From positions 1-64,000 of the forward strand of contig NZ_SAIS01000019.1 of NCBI RefSeq assembly GCF_004360155.1: a stretch of 64,000 bases of DNA, given 5' to 3'. Each line of letters starts with the position of its first letter. Position 1 is the first letter of the stretch. Below are positions 11,164 to 18,477 of this stretch, in pieces. Below the pieces are notes generated by a model. It worked only from the letters and a program-made list of their open reading frames with translations. It was not told the DNA's origin and did no database searches. Source of the DNA: Paraglaciecola marina. GTDB lineage: Bacteria > Pseudomonadota > Gammaproteobacteria > Enterobacterales > Alteromonadaceae. The position numbers and the translations under genes are program-made.

Positions 11164-11181
11164 ATGGGCGGCATGATGTAA
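11164..11181 (+). pseudogene. possible groEL 3'-end remnant
   Basis: The 18 bases read Met-Gly-Gly-Met-Met-stop and match the last codons of groEL in this window (6480-6524) apart from one missing GGM unit; the bases after the stop (ATT) also match. An intrinsic terminator with the same AAAGCCCG stem core follows. No other groEL sequence is visible upstream, so this could be coincidence; very short. Confidence 0.25.
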
Positions 11182-11193
11182 TTTTACTAGTCT

Positions 11194-11272
11194 AAAACGT
11201 CGATTACTTCGTTGTTATTTGGCTCACGTACAAACGTACGCTACGCTCATAACGCCTTGTACTAAACGTTTT
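11194..11272. repeat. imperfect long palindrome
   Basis: Outer arms AAAACGT/ACGTTTT enclose inner arms around CACGTAC-AAAC-GTACG and GTTAT/ATAAC blocks, giving an imperfect inverted repeat of about 79 bp. It resembles dispersed intergenic palindromes of marine gammaproteobacteria, but copy number cannot be judged from one window. Confidence 0.4.
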
Positions 11273-11331
11273 ATTCTGCGTAAAACATCACGCGTCACTC
11301 AAAGCTCTGCTTTGAAGTTATGAAAAATTTT

Positions 11332-11363
11332 AAAGCCCGAATAGCAATATTCGGGCTTTTTTT
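11332..11363. terminator. orphan intrinsic terminator
   Basis: A perfect 12-bp stem (AAAGCCCGAATA and complement) with a GCAA tetraloop, then seven Ts. No gene reads into it from the left on the plus strand. It shares the AAAGCCCG core with the groESL terminator. Confidence 0.85.
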
Positions 11364-11599
11364 CATAATGCCTCTAAATTTCAAAATGCTATTTTATTTT
11401 CATCAACATTATTAAAAACCAACAACTCCTTACTCACAATATAATGACTAAGTCGTATATAAACTAGCCACTCATTCAACTTCCCCTCAACCTCTAGAAT
11501 ACTGTTAGCACACCTCTGCGCATTCAAATCCGCTGTACTCTTGTTCAAATAGCTTGCTAAGTAAAAACTTGGTATGCCCAAATAAACAAAGTTGCAAAG

Positions 11600-11616
11600 T
11601 TTAAGCTTTTCTTAAG
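11600..11616 (+). promoter_or_regulatory. PmrA/QseB-like operator upstream of the thioredoxin-ApbE locus
   Basis: The sequence TTTAAG-CTTTT-CTTAAG fits the PmrA/QseB-type box YTTAAK-N5-YTTAAK exactly. It ends 48 bp before the ATG of the thioredoxin-like gene. A TAGGAT -10-like hexamer at 11627-11632 puts the box in the -35 position, as at activated PmrA-type promoters. The operon itself encodes a QseB/PmrA-like regulator. A near-identical box lies at 50044-50060. Confidence 0.6.
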
Positions 11617-11664
11617 CTTGACTGTTTAGGATGAATTCACATTCAGTAATCGATCTACTTATAA

Positions 11665-12120
11665 ATGAAAATTCTATTTTGCTTTTTGTCTATGTTTACA
11701 GCTTTTTCCAGTGTTGCCTCCGCACCTGATTTTAAAATTTCTAACAATATCCACTTAAGTGACTTGAAAGGACAAGTGGTATATGTGGATTTTTGGGCAA
11801 GCTGGTGTAAGCCCTGTAGAGCTTCATTTCCGTGGATGAATCAAATGCATAAACAATATAAGGACAAAGGCTTAAAAGTCATTGCAATCAATCTTGACGA
11901 AGACTCAGCTGCTGCAAAAACTTTCTTAAGCAAGGTCCCCGCTTTGTTTTCTATTGTGTATGACCCTCAAGGCAATATTGCAGAGCGTTATAAATTAATC
12001 GGTATGCCAACTAGCTACCTCATTGATAAAAATGGAGAACTGCGGGTAACTCACACAGGCTTTTTCACTAAGAAAGCGAGTGGTTATGAGCGCGAAGTCC
12101 AACAGTTATTATCCGAGTAA
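11665..12120 (+). CDS. TlpA/ResA-like thioredoxin-fold protein, exported
   Basis: A 151-residue protein with a signal peptide (residues 1-19) and a thioredoxin fold. The active site 'WASWCKPCRASFP' (CxxC) lies near residues 48-60, and the cis-proline loop is 'LIGMPTSYLI'. It is expected to exchange disulfides in the periplasm, either reducing a partner's cysteines or protecting a metal site. It is the first gene of the locus; the DUF4266 lipoprotein, which ends in a Cys-Gly-Cys tail, starts 32 bp downstream and is an obvious candidate substrate (inference). Confidence 0.85.
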   Translation: MKILFCFLSMFTAFSSVASAPDFKISNNIHLSDLKGQVVYVDFWASWCKPCRASFPWMNQMHKQYKDKGLKVIAINLDEDSAAAKTFLSKVPALFSIVYDPQGNIAERYKLIGMPTSYLIDKNGELRVTHTGFFTKKASGYEREVQQLLSE

Positions 12121-12152
12121 CCCCCATATTCAAGTTTTCAGCAGGAGCCACT

Positions 12153-12425
12153 ATGAACTCAAAAATTATGATGAATCCGAGTACCCAAACGTCAAAACAT
12201 ATTCCACGCAAACTTAGCAAGCCCCTTGTCTGTCTGGTTTTGCTACAACTAAGCGGTTGCGCCAGTATAGGTGTTCAACCCTGGGAACGACAGCTGCTTG
12301 CACAAGACAGTATGAGCTTAAATTCAGAAGCCGTAGAGGTTGGTTTAGACGAACATATTTATTTCAGTAAAGAAGCAACCAGCGGTGGTAGAGCTTTTGC
12401 TGGAGGAGGTTGTGGATGCAATTAG
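12153..12425 (+). CDS. DUF4266 small lipoprotein with C-terminal CGC tail
   Basis: A 90-residue protein. Residues 23-36 form a hydrophobic segment ending in the lipobox 'LSGC' (lipidated Cys near 36), so the mature protein is about 55 residues. The mature part shows DUF4266 hallmarks: 'VQPWERQLLA', 'EHIYFSKEATSGGRAF' and the terminal 'GGGCGCN'. The two tail cysteines could bind metal or form a redox pair. AGGAG precedes the ATG. The gene overlaps the next one (DUF3570) by 10 bp, indicating coupling. Biochemical function not known to me. Confidence 0.8.
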   Translation: MNSKIMMNPSTQTSKHIPRKLSKPLVCLVLLQLSGCASIGVQPWERQLLAQDSMSLNSEAVEVGLDEHIYFSKEATSGGRAFAGGGCGCN

Positions 12426-13708
12426 AAAAGAATATTCCCATTGCAGCCGCATTAGCCGCTGCCACCTGTGCATTGCTTGGCGCACCAAACGCTAAGGCTG
12501 AAGAGAGCCAAGAGCCATGGGCCATAGATACCGCTATCTTATACTATGGAGAAACTGATCGAGTCAGCGTAGTAGAAGGTGTATTGAATGCATCAAAAGA
12601 CTTTGGTGATGAACATATTTTTAATGGAAAACTGGTACTTGATACCTTAACCGGTGCGTCGGCATCAGGCGCAGTAGCACAACCAGGAGTGCAATCTTTT
12701 ACAAGGCCATCTGGTAAAGGTAGCTATGAGGTTAATGGCGGTGAAACCCCTCTTGACGATACATTTCAAGATACACGGGTACAGGTAAGCGGGCAATGGA
12801 CACAACCATTATGGGAAAATACGCGGGGTAGTAGCGGACTTAATTTTTCAAAAGAATATGACTATCTATCAATAGGTGCAAATGGGTCAATTGCCAAAGA
12901 CTTTGATAGAAAAAACCGTACTTTGTCTCTTGGCCTTTCCTATCAATACGATAGCATTGACCCGGTTGGAGGTGCCCCTGTTCCCTTCTCTAATATGTTG
13001 TTACGTTCAAATTTCGACTCTGACGATGGGTTTGACGAGAGCTTTGCAGATACTCGCCAAGACGGCTCCCAAGACAAAACAACAATTGATGTATTACTCG
13101 GACTAACCCAAACAATCAACAAGCGCATGATCATGCAACTAAATTATGGATTGTCGGTATCTGACGGGTACTTAAACGACCCATATAAAATACTCAGTTT
13201 AGTTAATGAAGAAGGCCTAACTGAGTCGTTAGTGTATGAGAACAGACCCGATAAGCGAACCAAACATAATATTTATTGGCAAACAAAATATGCAATGGAC
13301 AGCAGTGTGATTGATGTTTCCTATCGTTTTTCCACAGATGATTGGGATATCAACTCTCATACTATTGACAGTAGATTGCGCTTTAACTTGTCTGATACCT
13401 CATATATTCAGCCCCACTTTCGTTACTATCAACAAGAAGCCGCTGAATTTTATACACCATTCTTAAATAGTGGGGATTCTTTGCCTACCTACGCCAGTTC
13501 TGATTATCGTCTAGGTGAGATGACTGCTGTGACTTTAGGCCTCAAGTATGGCCAGATACTAAGTAACGGACACGAATGGGGAGTACGCTTAGAGTATTAT
13601 CAACAATCACCCAAAAACTCTGGCTTTGATGCACCAGGAACATTACAAAATGAGGATTTGTATCCATCAGTTAAAGCCGTCATTGCCCAATTGAGTTATT
13701 CTTTTTAG
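12416..13708 (+). CDS. DUF3570 outer-membrane protein with ApbE-like target motif
   Basis: A 430-residue exported protein with a signal peptide to about residue 28 ('APNAKA'). Alternating beta-strand pattern and C-terminal 'QLSYSF' suggest an outer-membrane barrel, consistent with DUF3570. Residues 76-82 read DTLTGAS, matching the DxxTGA(S/T) pattern that ApbE enzymes flavinylate on NqrC/RnfG-type proteins. The start at 12416 is preferred over an in-frame TTG at 12410 because AGGAGG lies at 12404-12409. It lies between DUF4266 and ApbE. Flavinylation is inference. Confidence 0.8.
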   Translation: MQLEKNIPIAAALAAATCALLGAPNAKAEESQEPWAIDTAILYYGETDRVSVVEGVLNASKDFGDEHIFNGKLVLDTLTGASASGAVAQPGVQSFTRPSGKGSYEVNGGETPLDDTFQDTRVQVSGQWTQPLWENTRGSSGLNFSKEYDYLSIGANGSIAKDFDRKNRTLSLGLSYQYDSIDPVGGAPVPFSNMLLRSNFDSDDGFDESFADTRQDGSQDKTTIDVLLGLTQTINKRMIMQLNYGLSVSDGYLNDPYKILSLVNEEGLTESLVYENRPDKRTKHNIYWQTKYAMDSSVIDVSYRFSTDDWDINSHTIDSRLRFNLSDTSYIQPHFRYYQQEAAEFYTPFLNSGDSLPTYASSDYRLGEMTAVTLGLKYGQILSNGHEWGVRLEYYQQSPKNSGFDAPGTLQNEDLYPSVKAVIAQLSYSF

Positions 13709-13742
13709 TCGCTGATAAGCAAAGCAACTTAGTACATAAAAA

Positions 13743-14636
13743 ATGACGCAGACGACAACCGAGCTTTCCATTCAAAACGACCACCTTTGTGGTCGCTTTT
13801 CAGCTATGGCAAGCCCTTGCGAAATACACTTCGATTGTACTGAGATAGCGCTTGTTAGGCCTCAATTTTTAGCGGCCATTGCAGAAACTAAGCGAATTGA
13901 AGAAAAATATAGCCGCTATATTAACAACAACCCGCTTTATATGATTAATCACAGTAATGGCAAGCCGATCGCGATTGATGACGAAACCTTTCTGTTATTG
14001 AGTTTTGCGGACACTTGCTACCAAATTAGCGAAGGAATGTTTGATATAACATCGGGGGTTTTCCGTAAGGTTTGGAAATTCAATGGTTCTGATAACATCC
14101 CACCGGCTTCTAAAGTCAGTGCACTGTTACCTTTTATAGGCTGGCAAAATATTAGCTATACTGAATCTCAAATTATAGTCCCTAAGGGGTTTGAATTAGA
14201 CTTTGGTGGCATAGGCAAAGAATACGCAGTCAATAAAGTTTCACAACTATTAGCCGAAGCTTTACCCAGCATTTCAATGCTAATTAATTTTGGCGGCGAT
14301 ATTCAAGTAACAAGTCCACGGAAAAAAGCCCCTCACTGGCAAGTTGGTATCGAAAACCCAACCAGTCAAAAAGGCGTGGCGATTGTTAATATTGCCAAAG
14401 GTGGTTTGGCTACCTCAGGAGATGCAAATCGATATTTAATGAAAGACGGCAAGCGCTACTCTCATATTCTTAACCCTCAAACAGGGTTTCCCATAGAGGA
14501 TGGGCCCAGATCAATTACCGTGGCTGGCGACTATTGTGTTCAGGCGGGTTTATTAGCCACGTTAGCTTTACTGCAAGGAAAAAACGCCGAAGCCTTTTTA
14601 AAACAGCAAAATGTTGAATATTGGTGTTATAAATAA
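13743..14636 (+). CDS. ApbE-family FAD:protein FMN transferase
   Basis: A 297-residue protein with ApbE motifs: 'FGGIGKEYAVNKVSQLL' (about 158-175), 'INFGGDIQV', and 'SGDANRY...YSHILNPQTGFP' (about 223-248). ApbE transfers FMN from FAD to a Ser/Thr of a target protein in a Mg2+-dependent reaction, usually in the periplasm. Two oddities: no signal peptide or lipobox is visible, and the usual C-terminal 'ADALxT' metal-ligand motif reads 'QAGLLAT', with Gly in place of Asp. It is 34 bp after DUF3570, its likely partner. The ribosome-binding site is weak. Confidence 0.85.
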   Translation: MTQTTTELSIQNDHLCGRFSAMASPCEIHFDCTEIALVRPQFLAAIAETKRIEEKYSRYINNNPLYMINHSNGKPIAIDDETFLLLSFADTCYQISEGMFDITSGVFRKVWKFNGSDNIPPASKVSALLPFIGWQNISYTESQIIVPKGFELDFGGIGKEYAVNKVSQLLAEALPSISMLINFGGDIQVTSPRKKAPHWQVGIENPTSQKGVAIVNIAKGGLATSGDANRYLMKDGKRYSHILNPQTGFPIEDGPRSITVAGDYCVQAGLLATLALLQGKNAEAFLKQQNVEYWCYK

Positions 14637-14681
14637 GTCGATAGTGGTGCTAAATCCTAACAACTAGGACAAAACAATCAT

Positions 14682-15341
14682 ATGCGAATATTATTAGTAG
14701 AAGATGACATCCCCTTAGCAAGAGAGCTAAAAACATCTTTAAACAATCAGGGCCATGCTGTAGATCATGTGGAATTAGGACAGCATGCGTTGTCTTCTGC
14801 CGTCACTCAAGATTGTAATTTAGTTATCCTTGATTTAGGTCTGCCAGATATGGATGGGCTGGAAGTACTTAAGCAATTGAAACTAAGTAATAAAGGTTTA
14901 CCCGTATTGATTTTGACCGCCCGCGATGGAGTTGAAAATAAAGTAACTGGGTTAGATTTAGGTGCCGATGATTATTTGTCTAAACCCTTTTCGAGTGAAG
15001 AGTTGTTTGCCAGAATCCGCGTTATTGAACGTAAATTAGGCACCAATGATAGCGCCTTAATTACCATTGCAAATGTGAGTTTAGATACTAGGGCAAATAC
15101 CCTAAGTATTGATAACGCTGATGTAAGACTATCTAGGCGAGAATTAATGATAACTAAGGCCCTAATGGAACAAGAAGGACGCATTCAATCAAAAGATAAT
15201 TTAGAGTCAAAGCTGTATCAATGGGGAGATGAAATCAGCAGCAACACTATTGAAGTTCACATCAGTAACTTACGCAAAAAACTCCCAAAAGACTTTATTC
15301 ATACCATACGTGGCGTGGGCTATGTAGTGAGAAAAATATAA
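14682..15341 (+). CDS. OmpR-family response regulator, QseB/PmrA-like
   Basis: A 219-residue response regulator. The receiver domain (1-115) has acidic pocket 'EDD', phospho-acceptor Asp in 'VILDLGLPDMDG' and Lys in 'DDYLSKPF'. The winged-helix domain (about 130-219) carries 'RRELMITKALMEQEGRIQSKDNLESKLY', closest to QseB/PmrA regulators. That subfamily binds boxes like the one at 11600-11616, supporting autoregulation. The sensor gene starts immediately after its stop codon. Confidence 0.92.
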   Translation: MRILLVEDDIPLARELKTSLNNQGHAVDHVELGQHALSSAVTQDCNLVILDLGLPDMDGLEVLKQLKLSNKGLPVLILTARDGVENKVTGLDLGADDYLSKPFSSEELFARIRVIERKLGTNDSALITIANVSLDTRANTLSIDNADVRLSRRELMITKALMEQEGRIQSKDNLESKLYQWGDEISSNTIEVHISNLRKKLPKDFIHTIRGVGYVVRKI

Positions 15342-16655
15342 GTGTCGATGCAGGCAAAGCTGCTCAGGCTAACTATTTCAGTGGTAACAATCGCCACATT
15401 TTTTGCAGCCTTGCATGGATATCGAAATAGTCAGAGCCATCTGAACAAATTATTCGATAAAGAGTTAGTTACCGTCACCCACTTTATGGCAGCCAGTGAC
15501 AACTTTAGCCCTCAGCCAGCAGACCCTACAAACAGTTTTTTATACCAAATATTTGATAAGCAAAATCGACTCATAGCTAAGGCATCTGATGCACCTGAGT
15601 ACCCTATTGCCAGTATTGCAAAAGGCTTTACTGAAGTCGCATTCAATCGGTCACAGTGGCGTGTTTACGTAGTGTCGACTGATGTGAAAAGGGTTTTGGT
15701 AGCGCAATCCATGACCGAACGTAAGTCTACTGCCGACGACATCCTTTTAGTCACCATAACCCCAATCGTTTTTTCAATTCCCATCATTGGCTTGCTGATA
15801 TTCTATGTCGTTAGAAAAAGTCTCGCGCCACTGCGTTTATTATCGAGACAATTAAGAAATAAAAACAGTGAAGATTTGAGCCCAGTCAAAATTTCACATC
15901 CGACTAAAGAACTAGTGCCTGTGGTAGACAGGCTAAACGATGTGTTTGCAAAGCTAAACGATGCCTTTGAACTCGAAAAACAAGTATCCGCGAATGCCGC
16001 CCATGAATTACGCACTCCTGTCAGCGTTTTATCTATTGCAGTGAATAACCTTGCGACAGCCTTTGCTAACAACAATATAACCGAAAAACAACTTAGAGAG
16101 CTCACCCAAGGGGTGGCTAGAATGGCCAATGTCATTGAACAAATTATTAATTTATTTCGTTTCACACCAGAAAACTTTGCCAATAAATTATCCCAAGTTG
16201 ATATTGAAAAAATATTACAAGAAGTGATCACTAACAACTACTCTGCTCTTGAAGAAGCTAAGCAAAGTATCGAATTAAACTCGCAGCCCTCATTGACCTA
16301 CGCTGACCCTTTTGCCCTCTATATCTTGCTTGAAAATATCGTTCGGAACGCCATTAAATACGCTGGAGAAGGAGCACATATTAGTATCACAGTGCATGAG
16401 TCGTATAATCGACTTCTGATCGACTTTGATGATTCAGGTAAAGGCCTCTTAGAAGAAGAAAGACAACAGCTGACTCAGCGGTTTTATAGGGCTTCCAATC
16501 AAACAGATGTGAAAGGTTCAGGCCTTGGCTTGGCGATAGTAAAGCGTATTGCTGATTTGCATGGAGCAAGCATTACTTTCGAAGAAGCACCGACTTCTGG
16601 TTTACGGGTCCGTGTCTCCTTGAAGAAGGCAAAAGGTGATAGAAGTGGGGCTTAA
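15342..16655 (+). CDS. two-component sensor histidine kinase, QseC-like
   Basis: A 437-residue inner-membrane kinase. Transmembrane helix 1 is at about 9-25, a periplasmic sensing segment spans about 30-130, and transmembrane helix 2 is at about 133-158. The dimerisation domain with phospho-accepting His is 'AAHELRTP', the N-box is 'LLENIVRNAIKYA' and the G-box 'GSGLGLAIVKRIADLHG'. The GTG start directly abuts the regulator stop; an ATG two codons later is an alternative. Signal unknown; its neighbours suggest metal or redox state. It overlaps the cupredoxin gene by 20 bp. Confidence 0.9.
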   Translation: MSMQAKLLRLTISVVTIATFFAALHGYRNSQSHLNKLFDKELVTVTHFMAASDNFSPQPADPTNSFLYQIFDKQNRLIAKASDAPEYPIASIAKGFTEVAFNRSQWRVYVVSTDVKRVLVAQSMTERKSTADDILLVTITPIVFSIPIIGLLIFYVVRKSLAPLRLLSRQLRNKNSEDLSPVKISHPTKELVPVVDRLNDVFAKLNDAFELEKQVSANAAHELRTPVSVLSIAVNNLATAFANNNITEKQLRELTQGVARMANVIEQIINLFRFTPENFANKLSQVDIEKILQEVITNNYSALEEAKQSIELNSQPSLTYADPFALYILLENIVRNAIKYAGEGAHISITVHESYNRLLIDFDDSGKGLLEEERQQLTQRFYRASNQTDVKGSGLGLAIVKRIADLHGASITFEEAPTSGLRVRVSLKKAKGDRSGA

Positions 16656-16995
16656 ACAAATTATCCTTGCATTACTTTTGCTGAGCCATGAATTGGCTGT
16701 GGCAAAGAATGCTGAGTTTTATATTACCCTAGAAAAAAATACATTTTCGCCACCAAGATTACACATACCAGCAGACAAAAAGGTTCGTATCATTATTACT
16801 AACCTAGATAATGAACCGGAGGAATTTGATAGCTTTGATTTAAATAGAGAGAAAGTGTTATTTCCTGGAAAAAAATCTGTGATTTATGTTGGCCCTTTAA
16901 AGCCAGGCATCTATGAATATTTCGGAGAATTCCATCCCAATACAGCCAAAGGCAGCATTATTGTAAAATTAAAGGAAAGTAATAATGCTGACTAA
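16636..16995 (+). CDS. periplasmic cupredoxin-domain protein
   Basis: A 119-residue exported protein: signal peptide in residues 5-23, then a single cupredoxin-like beta-sandwich with 'FSPPRLHIPADKKVRIIITNLD', 'EEFDSFDLNREK' and 'GEFHPNTAKGSIIV'. This is the small cupredoxin type that accompanies FTR1-like permeases. It lacks the Cys ligand of blue-copper proteins, so electron transfer is unlikely and metal delivery is more likely (inference). The GTG start lies within the end of the kinase gene; a second GTG three codons later is equally possible. Confidence 0.75.
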   Translation: MIEVGLKQIILALLLLSHELAVAKNAEFYITLEKNTFSPPRLHIPADKKVRIIITNLDNEPEEFDSFDLNREKVLFPGKKSVIYVGPLKPGIYEYFGEFHPNTAKGSIIVKLKESNNAD

Positions 16996-17770
16996 TTCAA
17001 TCATTCTATTTTTGAGAGATTTATTGCCTGTTTTTATTATGCTCGCATATTTACAAGCGCTTTTTATATCTCCACCTCAACAGCTTAGATTTACAGTTGT
17101 ACTTTCTAGTTTCGTGATTTTTTTCAGTACTGTGGTGCTTATTTTTTACGAAAATATAAGTGAAATATCAGAAGGAAACGGTCTAGAGTGGTTCAAAATT
17201 GTAAGTTTGCTAATTGGCTTAGCGCTAATTTGGGTTGCTATCCTTAACAATAAAGTTAGTCAATACCAAGCTTTTACACTCCCAATACTAATTATTATTG
17301 GTGCAGTGCTGATTAGTAGTACCCATCTGAGTTCTCTGCTTTTATTTCTAAATATTTACTTTTCAAACCAGCAAAGTGTGTTGGAACTATCCATCGGCTG
17401 TGCAATTGGGTTTGGCATAAGCTTAAGCTTTTATTTCATATTTGCATTCGTGCTACATGAACTGGTAAGTATGCAGGCAAAGGGTTTAGTCTACGCTTTA
17501 TTCGCCCTATTTATGGCAGGGCAAGTGGGTATAGTTGCCAACCTTTTGCAACAGATAGATTTATTAACGGTAGGTGTGACGGCTCTTTTTGACGTCACAG
17601 ACTGGATAAATGAAAGCACTGAATATGGTTATTTACTGAAAGCACTATTTGGATTTGAAGCCTCTCCTACAGCAGCCTACCTAACTTTACTTTCGAGCAC
17701 TTTTACACTCACTTTTATTATTCTCATGCGCCAAAAACGCTATGACACCGCTGGGGCATATAATGAATAA
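16985..17770 (+). CDS. FTR1-like iron permease family protein with degenerate REXXE motif
   Basis: A 261-residue protein with about seven hydrophobic helices. The last part, 'DWINESTEYGYLLKALFGFEASPTAAYL', matches the C-terminal FTR1 signature. The first helix, where FTR1 permeases have the Fe-binding REGLE motif, reads 'FLRDLLPVFIM', and no second RExxE is visible. The iron pathway is therefore not canonical: it may move another cargo or use other ligands. It overlaps the cupredoxin gene by 11 bp and the following outer-membrane gene by 8 bp, so one operon. Confidence 0.65.
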   Translation: MLTNSIILFLRDLLPVFIMLAYLQALFISPPQQLRFTVVLSSFVIFFSTVVLIFYENISEISEGNGLEWFKIVSLLIGLALIWVAILNNKVSQYQAFTLPILIIIGAVLISSTHLSSLLLFLNIYFSNQQSVLELSIGCAIGFGISLSFYFIFAFVLHELVSMQAKGLVYALFALFMAGQVGIVANLLQQIDLLTVGVTALFDVTDWINESTEYGYLLKALFGFEASPTAAYLTLLSSTFTLTFIILMRQKRYDTAGAYNE

Positions 17771-18470
17771 GCCAAGCCTTTTATTCGCCACTATTTGCAT
17801 ATTAATGTTCACGCCTAGGTACGTGTTTGCCGACGGCATAGTGGTAGATAAAGTTTATCACCCCTATGTAATTGCCAATGAAAAAGAATTTGAATGGCGC
17901 TTAATGTCTAGTCAAACCGATACAATTAACCGCTTAGCCCAACAATTTGGATTAGGTTATTCAATTGCTGAAAATGTAGCGATGGAGTTCTATATTATAG
18001 GCGAGCGCAACGAACTTGGAGACTTTACGGCTAGTGCATTCGAATTAGAGGCACGTTGGATGCTAACCGAACAAGGACAGTATGCTTTCGATTGGGGAGC
18101 TATTTTTGAATTAGAACGCAACACTTCAGTTAACAGTATTGAAGCAAGCGCAGGGTTAGCGGTTGAAAAAGAATTTGAGAAAACTAGCTTAACGATAAAC
18201 TGGTTTTTAATCTATGAACAAGGCAGTCAAATTGACTCTGAATTCGAAACTGAATTCAGAGTCAAATATCGATATCGATATATTCCAGAAATACAGCCGG
18301 CAATAGAATTATATTCAGGTGAAGACTACTTTGGTATAGGCCCAGCTATAATGGGAGTCCACCGCATTGAAGGACAACGGCAAATAAAATGGGAAGCTGG
18401 GTTTATTACAGAATTAAGCAACAAGGGTAAAGATCATACTTTACGCTTGTCTGTAGAATACGAATTCTAA
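17763..18470 (+). CDS. putative outer-membrane beta-barrel protein
   Basis: A 235-residue protein with a signal peptide ('LLFATICILMFTPRYVFA', cleavage near residue 24) and alternating polar/apolar strands ending in 'LRLSVEYEF', with the terminal Phe typical of BAM substrates. No named family recognised. The ATG at 17763 is chosen because the signal peptide begins there; an in-frame upstream start at 17742 would add seven residues. Last gene of the locus; its stop lies 8 bp from the convergent peptidase gene. A perfect 14-bp inverted repeat lies inside it. Confidence 0.65.
   Translation: MNKPSLLFATICILMFTPRYVFADGIVVDKVYHPYVIANEKEFEWRLMSSQTDTINRLAQQFGLGYSIAENVAMEFYIIGERNELGDFTASAFELEARWMLTEQGQYAFDWGAIFELERNTSVNSIEASAGLAVEKEFEKTSLTINWFLIYEQGSQIDSEFETEFRVKYRYRYIPEIQPAIELYSGEDYFGIGPAIMGVHRIEGQRQIKWEAGFITELSNKGKDHTLRLSVEYEF
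18232..18265 (+). repeat. perfect 14-bp inverted repeat inside a coding region
   Basis: TTGACTCTGAATTC at 18232-18245 is exactly complementary to GAATTCAGAGTCAA at 18252-18265, with a 6-nt loop. It lies within the barrel gene and encodes Asp-Ser-Glu-Phe-Glu-Thr-Glu-Phe. It could form an mRNA hairpin. Confidence 0.8.
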
Positions 18471-18477
18471 ATACCCA

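Larger units (their letters stand above)
10796..11664. other. gene-poor intergenic region with scar, palindrome and orphan terminator
   Basis: About 870 bp without a convincing gene. The first 365 bp are AT-rich with no recognisable feature. At 11164-11181 is a short stretch resembling the end of groEL, then an imperfect palindrome (11194-11272), a perfect intrinsic terminator (11332-11363) and a PmrA-like box (11600-11616). A 66-codon minus-strand frame at 11381-11581 starts only at TTG and has no visible ribosome-binding site, so it is not annotated. Confidence 0.5.

Noticed and set aside
11381-11581. 66-codon minus-strand frame as a gene
   Set aside because: It begins only at TTG, has no ribosome-binding site, no internal ATG and no recognisable fold, and lies in a non-coding stretch.
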